Positions 23,805 to 33,095 of a DNA stretch of 35,938 nucleotides are shown here, piece by piece. Where the stretch lies: contig JAGLAZ010000002.1 of the NCBI GenBank assembly GCA_018260565.1, positions 99,431 through 135,368 of the forward strand. The letters are read 5' to 3'. The notes beneath the pieces are model-generated. The model did not search any database and was not told the DNA's origin. It saw only the letters and a program-made list of their open reading frames with translations. How positions within the stretch are numbered: the stretch's first letter is position 1; each line of letters opens with the position of its first letter. The translations under genes and the position numbers were made by a program. This DNA is from Flavobacteriaceae bacterium (lineage in GTDB: Bacteria; Bacteroidota; Bacteroidia; Flavobacteriales; Weeksellaceae).

Positions 23805-24427
23805 TGAAATTTCTTGTCGTAGGATTAGGCAATATTGGTGATGAGTACGCGGAAACCCGCCACAATGCAGGATTTTTGGTAGTTGATTACTTAGCTAAAA
23901 AATTGGGTGTGGAATTTCAAAAATCCAATTTTGGAGCAATTGCTTATGGGAAATATAAAGCCAGACAAATTATTCTCTTAAAGCCAGATACTTATATGAA
24001 TTTAAGTGGGAAATCAGTTGCTTTTTGGCTAAAAAAAGAAAACATTAGCATAGAAAAGTTAGTGATTATTACAGATGATTTAGCCTTCCCATTTGGAACT
24101 ATAAAAATGAAATCTAAAGGTTCTGACGCAGGACATAACGGGCTAAAAAGTATTCAGCACGAGCTGGGAACTACTGAATATACACGTATTCGTTTCGGGA
24201 TTTCATCCAACTTTCCTGCTGGAAAACAGATAGATTATGTTTTGGGTAAATGGAACGACTTTGAGAAAAAGAATTTAGCACCCTTACTAGTCCATGCAGC
24301 AGAGGCCGTGCTTAATTTTTGTTTTTTAGGAATAAATGATGCTATGCTTAAGTGCAATTCTACTAAAAAATCACTTTTGATATCAGAACCGGAAACAGAT
24401 GATGACCACAAAAAACCTATGGAATAA
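23804..24427 (+). CDS. pth: Peptidyl-tRNA hydrolase
   Basis: Pth releases tRNA from prematurely detached peptidyl-tRNA in the cytoplasm. The 207 residues show VGLGNIGDEYAETRHNAGF with the conserved Asn10 and catalytic His20, then KPDTYMNLSGKS, ITDDLAFPFG with the conserved Asp, and GSDAGHNGLKSI. A charged C-terminal tail follows (SEPETDDDHKKPME). Its ATG overlaps the preceding lipoprotein stop (TAATG), so it is coupled to an unrelated surface-protein gene. Confidence 0.96.
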   Translation: MKFLVVGLGNIGDEYAETRHNAGFLVVDYLAKKLGVEFQKSNFGAIAYGKYKARQIILLKPDTYMNLSGKSVAFWLKKENISIEKLVIITDDLAFPFGTIKMKSKGSDAGHNGLKSIQHELGTTEYTRIRFGISSNFPAGKQIDYVLGKWNDFEKKNLAPLLVHAAEAVLNFCFLGINDAMLKCNSTKKSLLISEPETDDDHKKPME

Positions 24428-25682
24428 GGCTGAGATACTCCGCATATTTTTTCCAAATTCATCTTCTGAATGGCGAGTTTTCGCTGTTTTTTTTGTTTTA
24501 TATGCTGGTTTAGGATATTTCATTGCCTATACGTGTTTGGCCATATATCATCCAGAGATTCCATGGGATGCCTATTGGAGTTTTGATAATAGAGCTATTG
24601 TTATAACAGGTGGAGGAGCGGATAGGCATCCACTTTCTTTATGGCTTTTCCGCCCTCAGTATTTGTTTTTAAATCTTATTGGGATTTCGGAGAAAGATTT
24701 TGCTTTTCGTCTTTGGTATGCTTGGGTAAGTGCAGGTCTTATGGCTCTTTCCTGCAGTAAAATTTGGAGAATTTTATTTGTTGTATTAGAACTTCCATCC
24801 CGTATTTCTGCTATATTGGTGTTAATGTTTGCGGGATTCTCTAGCTCAATTCTGCTAAGTTTTACACCAGAAACATACGTGTGGAGAATGTATTTTTTGC
24901 TTGTATTCGTCAATTATTATTTGGAATACCATCAGAATAATTATTCTTCTGTACTATATAGCATAGTTTTTACTTGTCTGGTAGGAGGATTAACCATTAC
25001 CAATGCTCTTAAAATCTGGATAAGCCCCTTTTTTACTATTACAAGTGGTGAAGGTTTTTGGCCGAGCTTAAAAAAAATATTGGTTAATGGACTTCTTAGT
25101 ATCTCAGTGTTTGCAGTCTTGCTTTATATAAGATTTGGAAATAAGATAATCAGTGTTTTCTCCGGCGCAGAAGGTACTTTGGAAAAATTTAGTAAAGTGA
25201 AGCTTTATACACCATTAGAATACTTTTTACATTGGTTTTGTGGTGCAAATGTGGTATTCCCCGATTTTATAACTAAGAAATACCATAGTGAAACAAACTT
25301 TTTTTATAACGCAATTTTTCCAGATTTATTTCGGGATAAATTTCAAATAGCTTTATTGGTTATTTTTTTTGTTTGTATTGTAGTTTCTATATTCCTTTCA
25401 TATAAAAAATCTGCCATGTGGCTTTTATTATCTTGGTGGGCTGTAGATTTTCTGTTGCATGTTGTGGTTAAATTTGGGATCAGCAGCAGCTTTGTATATG
25501 GTGGGCACTTTGTGTTTTTATATCCAATAATACTAGGAATCGGCTATTCGCAAAGTAGGAAACAAGGAAAAACTTTTTCTAGGAGTTTTGAGGTTTTCTT
25601 AATTCTTATTTGCTTCGGGATATTAATTAACAATACTTATCAATTTTTACAACTTGCAGATTTACTTCATCAAATTCAATAA
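24399..25682 (+). CDS. Polytopic membrane protein of unknown function
   Basis: The 427-residue protein has about ten hydrophobic membrane spans and a short soluble N-terminus. Conserved-looking loops include YHPEIPWDAYWSFDNRAIV and ADRHPLSLWLFRPQYLFLN. The architecture resembles GT-C glycosyltransferase-type or polymerase-like membrane proteins (a DUF6080-like annotation is possible), but no catalytic motif can be named. It starts inside the last codons of pth (29-bp overlap; ATG at 24399 or 24402), which makes cotranscription likely. A bidirectional hairpin follows its stop. Confidence 0.75.
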   Translation: MMTTKNLWNKAEILRIFFPNSSSEWRVFAVFFVLYAGLGYFIAYTCLAIYHPEIPWDAYWSFDNRAIVITGGGADRHPLSLWLFRPQYLFLNLIGISEKDFAFRLWYAWVSAGLMALSCSKIWRILFVVLELPSRISAILVLMFAGFSSSILLSFTPETYVWRMYFLLVFVNYYLEYHQNNYSSVLYSIVFTCLVGGLTITNALKIWISPFFTITSGEGFWPSLKKILVNGLLSISVFAVLLYIRFGNKIISVFSGAEGTLEKFSKVKLYTPLEYFLHWFCGANVVFPDFITKKYHSETNFFYNAIFPDLFRDKFQIALLVIFFVCIVVSIFLSYKKSAMWLLLSWWAVDFLLHVVVKFGISSSFVYGGHFVFLYPIILGIGYSQSRKQGKTFSRSFEVFLILICFGILINNTYQFLQLADLLHQIQ

Positions 25683-25714
25683 AAAAAGCCAACAAATAGC
25701 TTGTTGGCTTTTTT
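25682..25714. terminator. Bidirectional terminator between convergent genes
   Basis: AAAAAAGCCAACAA (25682-25695) pairs with TTGTTGGCTTTTTT (25701-25714) around a 5-nt loop. The A- and T-runs allow termination from both sides: the membrane protein (plus) and the SPOR protein (minus). Confidence 0.92.
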
Positions 25715-25729
25715 AACATGTAGTATAAA

Positions 25730-26287
25730 TTATTTGGCTTCTACACAATAGATACTATATTCTACCAAAGATGCACCTTTAAAAACGGATTTAATAGCTG
25801 AGAAATCACCACGCGCACTTTCTCTGGAGAAATAACTTCCTGCAAGAATTTTGTAATTAGGGCGTAGAGAAGCATCAGTTTGTGTCTTTAAATAAGGAAA
25901 CCTTCTTCGGAAATAGGCTTTTACTTCGTTTGCCTCCTCATTTGATTTTACTACAGTGAGTTGGATTTTAAATCCTCTCATTTTAGGAGTTCTTTGGCAA
26001 ATTTCTGCTCGTGTAAGCGGCCGTGAGGCTACGGATTTCACCTTAGGACTAGAACTTGCGCCAGTACTTGCAGAATTTCTCCTTCCTGTCCCACTTGATT
26101 TTTCTCCCGATTTAGATAGCGTTGCACACTTGTTTTCTTCTGATTTCAAGAGTGTTTCCAGCCGGGAATCCATACTTATAGAGAGTTCATTACCATTAAT
26201 GGTGTCTTTAACACTTATTTCTTGGGCTTTAGATAAGAAGCAAACAAGAAATACTGCTGAAAATAAAAGTCTTACTAATGACAACAT
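25730..26287 (-). CDS. SPOR-domain exported protein
   Basis: The 185-residue protein has an N-terminal signal peptide (MLSLVRLLFSAVFLVCFLSK, cleaved near KAQ) and a Ser/Gly-rich linker (about 55-90). It ends in a SPOR-like domain (about 100-182): GFKIQLTVVKSNEEANEVKA, then YKILAGSYFSRESARGD and SLVEYSIYC. SPOR domains bind denuded septal peptidoglycan, so a role at division sites in the envelope is plausible. It is divergent from the alternative complex III operon. TATTTTTG (26307-26300) is its probable -7 box. Confidence 0.85.
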   Translation of the reverse strand: MLSLVRLLFSAVFLVCFLSKAQEISVKDTINGNELSISMDSRLETLLKSEENKCATLSKSGEKSSGTGRRNSASTGASSSPKVKSVASRPLTRAEICQRTPKMRGFKIQLTVVKSNEEANEVKAYFRRRFPYLKTQTDASLRPNYKILAGSYFSRESARGDFSAIKSVFKGASLVEYSIYCVEAK

Positions 26288-26299
26288 AAATTATTTTTG

Positions 26300-26307
26300 C
26301 AAAAATA
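26300..26307 (-). promoter_or_regulatory. -7 box of the SPOR protein gene
   Basis: TATTTTTG on the minus strand matches TAnnTTTG, 12 bp upstream of the ATG. No -33 TTG is seen. Confidence 0.45.
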
Positions 26308-26392
26308 GTGTATTTAATGAATGAAGACGATTTCCTTATTTAGATTCAATACAAATTGGACTGTCTGGGCAAAATGCAGTTTTGTTTATCCG

Positions 26393-26421
26393 TTAAGGAA
26401 ACCTTAAAAACACTATTTTTG
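26393..26421 (+). promoter_or_regulatory. Promoter and palindrome of the alternative complex III operon
   Basis: TATTTTTG (26414-26421) is a -7 box 46 bp before actA. The perfect inverted repeat TTAAGG (26393-26398) - AAA - CCTTAA (26402-26407) ends six bp upstream of it, where the -33 element should lie. No TTG is present at that spacing, so an activator or repressor may act here. Motifs are seen; the role is inferred. Confidence 0.5.
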
Positions 26422-26467
26422 CAAAACATAGACCTTATATTAGAGTTATTCATCAAACTTTTGTTAC

Positions 26468-27838
26468 ATGATCAGCTGGAAAAAGCAACGGCACATAGCA
26501 TTTTTATCATTCCTTATTTTTCTATTCTCCTTTAATGGAGTTTTAGCTCAAGGGGATGCGAAAAATGGTCAAACGCTATTTAAATCAAAATGTTCATCTT
26601 GCCATGCGCTAGATAAACAAGTAGTCGGACCTGCTCTTGGTGGAGTAGTGGCAAGACTTAAAAAAGATCAAAATCTTGATGAAGCTTGGCTTTTGAAATG
26701 GATCAAAAATAACGAAGCTCTCAGAAAGTCTGGCGATAAGTATGCCAATCAGGTGTACGAAAAGTTTAACAAAACTCAGATGACTGTCTTTGCTGATCTT
26801 TCTGATCAGAATATCAAAGATATTTTAGAATATACCTCAAATCCTCCTAAAGAGGAACCTAAAGCAGATGCGGCAGGTGGTGCAGGAGCTGGAATGGATG
26901 CCACGGCAATATCTGCTCAAAAGGAGCAAGATAAAAAAACCACTGCAATGCTGTTAATTACTTTAGGAGCTATTACAGGATTACTTACTTGGGTATTATT
27001 AAAGCTTCGTCAGTTAGTTAAACTACAAGCAGACCCACTTCTAACACCAGAAGATGCTAAAAAGACCAAATCTTTTGGAGAGTATTATAAAAAATATAAT
27101 AAAGTAGCGAAAGCACTCCTCGGTTTATTAGCGTTGTTAGCATTATATGGTCTTTGGAATGCACTAATGGGCATTGGAGTATATAAAGGATACCGCCCGG
27201 AGCAGCCGATCTACTTTTCTCACAAAATTCATGCTGGTGAAAATAAAATAGATTGTCAGTTATGCCATTCATCAGCAAAATATGGTAAAGTTTCAGAAAT
27301 ACCGAGTGTAAATGTTTGTATGAACTGTCACCGAAATATCTCAGAATATAAGGGCAAATACATTGAGCCTGGAAAAACAAGAGAATTCTATACGGGGCAG
27401 ATTAAAGAGATCTATAAAGCAAGTGGATGGAGCGAAGAAAAACAAGCTTATGTGAATCCTCCAAAACCTATCCAGTGGACCCGTATCCATAATATGCCAG
27501 ATTTTGTTTACTTTAACCATGCTCAGCATGTGGTTGCCGGAGAGCAGGCCATTATCAGTAGCTGGAATAAAAAGAATAAGGATAATCAGATAGATGTAGT
27601 GTGTAAAGCGTGCCATGGTAAAATAGATACTATGAATGTTGTGGAAATGGCAAACGACTTTACCATGGGATGGTGTATAGAATGTCATAGAAGCACTGAA
27701 GTGGATATGACTAATGGATATAATAAAGAATACTTTAAAAACCTTCACACGAAACTTAAAAAACAGTATCCTGCCTCCAATGGTAAAGTTACTGTGGAAA
27801 GTATCGGAGGTTTAGAGTGTGGAAAATGTCATTATTAA
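26468..27838 (+). CDS. actA: Alternative complex III subunit ActA, multiheme cytochrome c with extra N-terminal heme domain
   Basis: ActA passes electrons within alternative complex III (ACIII), the quinol:electron-acceptor oxidoreductase that replaces complex bc1. The 456-residue protein has a signal peptide and a monoheme cytochrome c domain (CSSCH at 42-46). A membrane span follows (about 159-180), then a second hydrophobic stretch (about 214-236) and a pentaheme region: CQLCH (263), CMNCH (284), CKACH (379), CIECH (403) and CGKCHY at the extreme C-terminus (451-456). That gives six CxxCH motifs. It is exported and membrane-anchored. It is the first gene of the actABCDEF operon. Confidence 0.92.
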   Translation: MISWKKQRHIAFLSFLIFLFSFNGVLAQGDAKNGQTLFKSKCSSCHALDKQVVGPALGGVVARLKKDQNLDEAWLLKWIKNNEALRKSGDKYANQVYEKFNKTQMTVFADLSDQNIKDILEYTSNPPKEEPKADAAGGAGAGMDATAISAQKEQDKKTTAMLLITLGAITGLLTWVLLKLRQLVKLQADPLLTPEDAKKTKSFGEYYKKYNKVAKALLGLLALLALYGLWNALMGIGVYKGYRPEQPIYFSHKIHAGENKIDCQLCHSSAKYGKVSEIPSVNVCMNCHRNISEYKGKYIEPGKTREFYTGQIKEIYKASGWSEEKQAYVNPPKPIQWTRIHNMPDFVYFNHAQHVVAGEQAIISSWNKKNKDNQIDVVCKACHGKIDTMNVVEMANDFTMGWCIECHRSTEVDMTNGYNKEYFKNLHTKLKKQYPASNGKVTVESIGGLECGKCHY

Positions 27839-27860
27839 TAGAATAAATAGAAGTAACCTA

Positions 27861-30800
27861 ATGGCTTCAAAAAAGATATTATTCCGAGGAATAGAAGAAA
27901 TAGAGCAAAAGAATCTGAATGCTGAACTTGCTGCGAAGGAGTTTCAAAACGAGATTCCAGTTGAGGATTTCTTGGAAAATACAGATCAATCTGAAAAATC
28001 CGGAGCATCCCGAAGAGATTTCCTAAAATTAATGGGTTTCTCCACTGCTGCTGTAACTTTAGCTGCGTGTGAAGCTCCCGTTATAAAGTCTATCCCTTAT
28101 GTAATAAAACCACATAATATTATTCCGGGAATTCCCAATTATTATGCATCTACTTATTTCGATGGGGCAGATTGTGCATCTGTTTTAGTAAAAACTAGAG
28201 AAGGTAGACCAATTAAAACAGATCCTAATCCAGGAGCAGGAGACTTTGGAACTACTAATGCAAGAGCACAAGCTTCCGTATTGTCTTTATATGATGATGA
28301 TAAGCTAAAACAGCCTAAGCTAAATAAAGCTGATGAAACTTATGATAAAGTAGATGATGCTTGTATATCAGCTCTTAATAAAGCTAAAACAAGTGGTAAA
28401 AAGATTGTTTTATTAAGCAAGTCTTATCCTTCTCCTACTTTTAAAACTCTATTTTCTGAGTTTAAAGCTGTATATCCTACCGCTGAACTTGTGACTTATG
28501 ATGCGCTTCCTTTTACAGCACAGCTGGAGGCAGCCACTCAAGTATTCGGAGTTCGTGCTCTCCCTAAATATGACCTTAGAGGGATCCGATTGGTAGTTGC
28601 ATTCCAAGCAGATTTCCTTAATTCCTATAACGGTGGTGGTCTTAATACCTCCTATGCTGAAGCCAGAAAGCCAGGTCCCGAGATGCTTCGTCATATTCAA
28701 GTAGAGGGAAATATGTCATTGGCTGGTGCAAATGCTGATACCAGGATATTAGCCAAACCAAGTGAAGCCTATGCAATACTTGCAGATGTGTATACGATTC
28801 TTTCAGGCGGTACTTCTAATAATAAAAATGCTATTCAAATAGCATCAGAATTAAAAGCAGCTGGCGCCAATGCTGTAGTATTTGCCGATGGTTCCACTGA
28901 AGCCCAAGTAGTAGCACACGGAATAAACTCTTTATTAGGTAGCAAAGCAGTAACAGGACAATTTAATTTTACTAAAGAATTCAATCCACAGGCTTATCAG
29001 ACATTTTTAAATGATCTTACTGCAGGACGAGTAGGTGTTCTTATAACGAATGAGGCAAATCCTTTATATTCTGGTTATAAAGCCTCCTCTTTGGTTTCTA
29101 CGTTTAAGAAAGCGGATTTCATTATTAATACTGGTTTTAAAAAAGACCAAATGTATGATATAGCACAAGTTGCTATTCCTGCTGCACATTGGTTAGAGAG
29201 TTGGGGAGATTTAGTACCAGCTACAGATACATACGCTCTTATTCAGCCTACCATTCAAAAGGTATTTAAACCAAGACAGATTGAAGAATCATTACTTGTC
29301 TGGACGAATGGAAAAAATAATCCTAAAAACGATTATTATCAATATTTAAAGGCTAAATCAGCACCATATTTATCCGGAACTACTTTTAATAAGGCCTTAT
29401 TTGATGGATTCGTTAAGTTAAATGTTCCTTTGGCAGGAGTCGGATCAAATACCTCTGCTACAACTAATGCACTTGCCAAACTAAAATCATTTTCACCAGG
29501 AAAATTAGAAATAACCTTTTATACTAAGACAAGTATTGGGGATGGATCACAAGCAAATAATCCTTGGTTACAAGAACTTCCAGACCCTATTACGAGATTA
29601 TCATGGGATAATTATATTACCATTTCTAGAGAAGACGCTAAAGAACTAGGATTAGAGAATGAACTTAACGGCAGAATGCAATTAGATGGTTCTCTAGTAA
29701 ATCTTAAAGTAAACGGAGTCAGCTTAGATAATGTTCCTGTATTCATCCAGCCCGGCCAGGCACCAGGTTCTATTGGACTGGCATTAGGCTATGGTAAGAA
29801 AAATGCTGGAAAAGTTGCCGCGACAGGCGTTAATGCTTATCCTTTATTTGATGGTACGAATCTTTCTGCAAAGGTAGATTCTATTACCAAGGCTGAAGGA
29901 ATGCACGAGTTTGCAGGTATGCAATTCCAAAATACCTTAATGGGTAGATATGAGATTGCGAAAGAAGTTCCTCTTCAGCAATTTATCAATACAAAATATG
30001 ATGATGCAGAACATGGCTGGAATAAGCCATTGGAAATGCATACTATAGGAGGTGAAATGCCTATTGGTAAAATAGACCTTTGGGACTCATTTGATGATTC
30101 TGATGGGCCTCACTTTAATCTTTCAGTTGATCTTAATGCCTGTACCGGCTGTGCTGCTTGTATAGTAGCCTGTCAGTCGGAAAATAATACACCAGTAGTA
30201 GGTAAGGACGAAATAAGAATGTCGCGGGATATGTATTGGTTACGTATTGACCGATATTATTCCACAGAAGAAAAAATAGAAGTTGCTGAGGGTGTTAAAA
30301 AAGGTATGACAGTAACGGATCTTTACGGGAGTCATTTCGATAAAGAAAGTGGTAAACTAAATCACCCCGCTAAAAATCCTGAAGTTATATTTCAGCCTTT
30401 AATGTGTCAGCATTGTAATCATGCACCTTGTGAAACTGTGTGTCCAGTAGCTGCTACCTCTCATGGAAAACAAGGCCAAAACCAAATGGCTTATAACAGA
30501 TGTATTGGTACTAGATATTGTGCTAACAACTGTCCTTATAAAGTAAGAAGGTTCAATTGGTTCACGTATAATCTTAATGACAAGTTTGATTATAACATGA
30601 ACAATGATTTAGGCAGAATGGTATTAAATCCTGATGTTGTAGTACGCACAAGAGGGGTAATGGAAAAATGCAGCATGTGTATTCAAATTACACAAAATGT
30701 AATACTTGAAGCCAAAAAAGAAGGAAGAGTAGTTGCAGATGATGAGTTCCGTGATGCGGTGGCTTGTGCAAAAGCTTGTCCTTCCAATGCATTAAAATTC

Positions 30801-30941
30801 GGAGATATGAATGATAAAAAATCGGAAGTGCGGAAGTTATTCCAAAACGAAAGACGATATCTGTTATTAGAAGAAGTAGGCACAAAACCGAATGTCTTCT
30901 ATCAAACAAAAGTTCGAAATAAAGTACAAAACAAAGTTTAA
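27861..30941 (+). CDS. actB: Alternative complex III subunit ActB, iron-sulfur / molybdopterin-oxidoreductase-like
   Basis: The ATG at 27861, 22 bp after the actA stop, is chosen; an upstream in-frame ATG at 27819 lies within actA. The 1026-residue product has a twin-arginine motif SRRDFLK (50-56) followed by a lipobox-like TLAAC (Cys70), so it is probably a Tat-exported lipoprotein. The N-terminal two thirds resemble the molybdopterin oxidoreductase fold. The C-terminal ferredoxin part has Cys 761/764/767/771, 849/852/857/861, 881/887/891, 937/940 and 969/973. These fifteen cysteines suit three [4Fe-4S] and one [3Fe-4S] cluster. Confidence 0.95.
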   Translation: MASKKILFRGIEEIEQKNLNAELAAKEFQNEIPVEDFLENTDQSEKSGASRRDFLKLMGFSTAAVTLAACEAPVIKSIPYVIKPHNIIPGIPNYYASTYFDGADCASVLVKTREGRPIKTDPNPGAGDFGTTNARAQASVLSLYDDDKLKQPKLNKADETYDKVDDACISALNKAKTSGKKIVLLSKSYPSPTFKTLFSEFKAVYPTAELVTYDALPFTAQLEAATQVFGVRALPKYDLRGIRLVVAFQADFLNSYNGGGLNTSYAEARKPGPEMLRHIQVEGNMSLAGANADTRILAKPSEAYAILADVYTILSGGTSNNKNAIQIASELKAAGANAVVFADGSTEAQVVAHGINSLLGSKAVTGQFNFTKEFNPQAYQTFLNDLTAGRVGVLITNEANPLYSGYKASSLVSTFKKADFIINTGFKKDQMYDIAQVAIPAAHWLESWGDLVPATDTYALIQPTIQKVFKPRQIEESLLVWTNGKNNPKNDYYQYLKAKSAPYLSGTTFNKALFDGFVKLNVPLAGVGSNTSATTNALAKLKSFSPGKLEITFYTKTSIGDGSQANNPWLQELPDPITRLSWDNYITISREDAKELGLENELNGRMQLDGSLVNLKVNGVSLDNVPVFIQPGQAPGSIGLALGYGKKNAGKVAATGVNAYPLFDGTNLSAKVDSITKAEGMHEFAGMQFQNTLMGRYEIAKEVPLQQFINTKYDDAEHGWNKPLEMHTIGGEMPIGKIDLWDSFDDSDGPHFNLSVDLNACTGCAACIVACQSENNTPVVGKDEIRMSRDMYWLRIDRYYSTEEKIEVAEGVKKGMTVTDLYGSHFDKESGKLNHPAKNPEVIFQPLMCQHCNHAPCETVCPVAATSHGKQGQNQMAYNRCIGTRYCANNCPYKVRRFNWFTYNLNDKFDYNMNNDLGRMVLNPDVVVRTRGVMEKCSMCIQITQNVILEAKKEGRVVADDEFRDAVACAKACPSNALKFGDMNDKKSEVRKLFQNERRYLLLEEVGTKPNVFYQTKVRNKVQNKV

Positions 30942-30961
30942 AAGAATAAATTAAAGAAACC

Positions 30962-32365
30962 ATGTCAGGACATTACGAAGCTCCCATACGGGAACCTTTA
31001 ATTATAGGGCATAAAACCTACCATGACATTACCGAAGATATCGCACGCCCTATTGAGGAGCGGGCAGGAAAACTTTGGTGGATATCATTCACACTCGCTC
31101 TCATTCTTTTTCTATACGGCTTTGGATGTATTGCTTATACCATAGGAAATGGAATAGGCTCCTGGGGTCTAAACCGTACTATTAATTGGGGTTGGGATAT
31201 TACCAACTTTGTATGGTGGGTAGGTATTGGTCACGCAGGGACACTTATTTCCGCGGTACTATTACTATTCCGTCAGAGATGGAGAATGTCGGTAAATAGA
31301 TCTGCTGAGGCCATGACCATCTTTGCCGTAGTACAAGCAGCCATTTTCCCTGTAATACACATGGGTAGAGTTTGGGTAGGATATTGGGTTTTCCCTTTAC
31401 CCAATCAGTTCGGATCACTCTGGACGAACTTTAACTCTCCACTACTTTGGGACGTTTTCGCAATATCCACTTATTTTTCTGTATCTACTGTATTTTGGTT
31501 TATGGGACTAATACCAGATTTTGCAATGATTCGGGATAGAGCAAAAACACCTTGGACAAAAAAGATATACGGATTTCTTTCTTTTGGATGGGGAGGAAAA
31601 GCAAAACATTGGCAAAGATTTGAAGAATTGTCTCTTGTACTTGCAGGACTAGCTACACCATTGGTATTCTCTGTACATACAACTGTATCTTTTGACTTTG
31701 CAACTTCTGTAATTAAAGGTTGGCACTCCACTATATATCCTCCTTATTTCGTAGCGGGAGCCATATTCTCCGGATTTGCAATGGTGCAGACTTTATTGTT
31801 AATAGCTAGAAAAGTGTGTCACCTTGAAGATTACATCACGATGTACCATATCGAAATTATGAATATTGTAATCATTCTTACAGGTGGTATGGTAACCGTA
31901 GCATATGGATGTGAATATTTCATAGCATGGTACAGCGGATCACGATATGAAGACTTTGCATATCTTACACCGGGTGCCGCTACTGGTCCTTACTGGTGGG
32001 CATTTTGGGCATTGATTATATGTAACCTTGTAATCCCCGCATTTTTCTGGTTTAAAAAAGTTAGAACTAATATTATAGCGACATTTATAATTGCATTAAT
32101 TATCAATATAGGAATGTGGTTTGAGCGATTTGATATCATTGTAATTAACCTTTCAAGAGATTATCTACCAAGTTCGTGGACAATGTTTAAGCCTACCATA
32201 ATAGATGTTGGTGTTTATTTAGGTACTATTGGTTTCTTTGGTGTATTATTTCTGTTATATGCCAGAACATTCCCAGTAATAGCACAGGCAGAATTAAAAA
32301 GTATTTTGAAAATTTCGGGTGAAACCTATAAAGCAAAAGAAGGAGATGAGCACAGCCACCACTAA
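30962..32365 (+). CDS. actC: Alternative complex III subunit ActC, NrfD-type quinol-binding membrane protein
   Basis: The 467-residue NrfD/PsrC-like protein has about ten membrane spans and should form part of the quinol site of ACIII. Recognisable pieces are PLIIGHKTYHDITEDIARPI at the N-terminus, FVWWVGIGHAGTLISAVLLL, and STIYPPYFVAGAIFSGFAMV. The C-terminus ends in a His-rich tail (GDEHSHH). The start is 20 bp after actB, and its 3' end overlaps actD by 20 bp. Confidence 0.95.
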   Translation: MSGHYEAPIREPLIIGHKTYHDITEDIARPIEERAGKLWWISFTLALILFLYGFGCIAYTIGNGIGSWGLNRTINWGWDITNFVWWVGIGHAGTLISAVLLLFRQRWRMSVNRSAEAMTIFAVVQAAIFPVIHMGRVWVGYWVFPLPNQFGSLWTNFNSPLLWDVFAISTYFSVSTVFWFMGLIPDFAMIRDRAKTPWTKKIYGFLSFGWGGKAKHWQRFEELSLVLAGLATPLVFSVHTTVSFDFATSVIKGWHSTIYPPYFVAGAIFSGFAMVQTLLLIARKVCHLEDYITMYHIEIMNIVIILTGGMVTVAYGCEYFIAWYSGSRYEDFAYLTPGAATGPYWWAFWALIICNLVIPAFFWFKKVRTNIIATFIIALIINIGMWFERFDIIVINLSRDYLPSSWTMFKPTIIDVGVYLGTIGFFGVLFLLYARTFPVIAQAELKSILKISGETYKAKEGDEHSHH

Positions 32366-33095
32366 AACAATATATGGCGTTTACGGCGATGACGATGAAC
32401 TCATGAAAGGCGTACATGCTTTTCGTGATAAAGGAATTGAAATAGCTGAAGTATATACACCATTCCCTGTACATGGACTTGATAAAGCCTTAGGTTTAAA
32501 GAAGACAAGAATTTCTGATGCTGCTTGGGGCTATGCAGTGTATGGTCTTACTATAGGAGCACTTGTTACTTGGTATACCATGAACAGAGATTGGCCACAA
32601 AATATTGGAGGAAAACCAGCCTTTGACTGGGCTCATAATATGCCGGCATTCGTGGTACCTATGTTTGAGCTTATGGTATTCAGTGCAGCACACATGATGT
32701 CTCTTACATTTCTCATACGAAACAAAATGTTTTTAGGAGCAAAGGCGCAAAATCCAGATCCAAGAACGACGGATGATAAATTTATGATTGAATTTCAAAG
32801 TAACGAAGTAGATGTTATTAAAGATATTTTAATCCAAACAGGAGCTGAGGAAGTTTCTGTGAAAGAATCCCAAGAAGAAACACTTCAAAAAATAGAAGAT
32901 AAAAAACTTGAAATTCAAGAAAAATCTAAGCTTGAAGAAATAACAGTAGAAAATACTTCAGCTAATGACAGTTCTATAAAACTTGGAACTTCAGAAGAGG
33001 CAAATAAGCCTGTCCCAACTGACGATAATAAATCAACTGATTCTGCCCAAGCAAAAAACATCAATACCCAAAATAATGATCCAAAATCTATCTAA
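32346..33095 (+). CDS. actD: Alternative complex III subunit ActD with long acidic tail
   Basis: The start is the ATG at 32346, preceded by AGGAG; it lies inside actC. The 249-residue product begins with a soluble alpha/beta part (TIYGVYGDDDELMKGVHAFR, about 8-50), and has two membrane spans (about 59-78 and 98-122). After MIEFQSNEVDVIKDILIQTGAEEVSVKE-like sequence (about 146-170), which is where I expect the family to end, an extra 75-80-residue tail rich in Glu, Lys, Ser, Asn and Asp follows. ActD has no cofactor motifs and is structural in ACIII. Its end overlaps actE by 20 bp. Confidence 0.92.
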   Translation: MSTATTKTIYGVYGDDDELMKGVHAFRDKGIEIAEVYTPFPVHGLDKALGLKKTRISDAAWGYAVYGLTIGALVTWYTMNRDWPQNIGGKPAFDWAHNMPAFVVPMFELMVFSAAHMMSLTFLIRNKMFLGAKAQNPDPRTTDDKFMIEFQSNEVDVIKDILIQTGAEEVSVKESQEETLQKIEDKKLEIQEKSKLEEITVENTSANDSSIKLGTSEEANKPVPTDDNKSTDSAQAKNINTQNNDPKSI

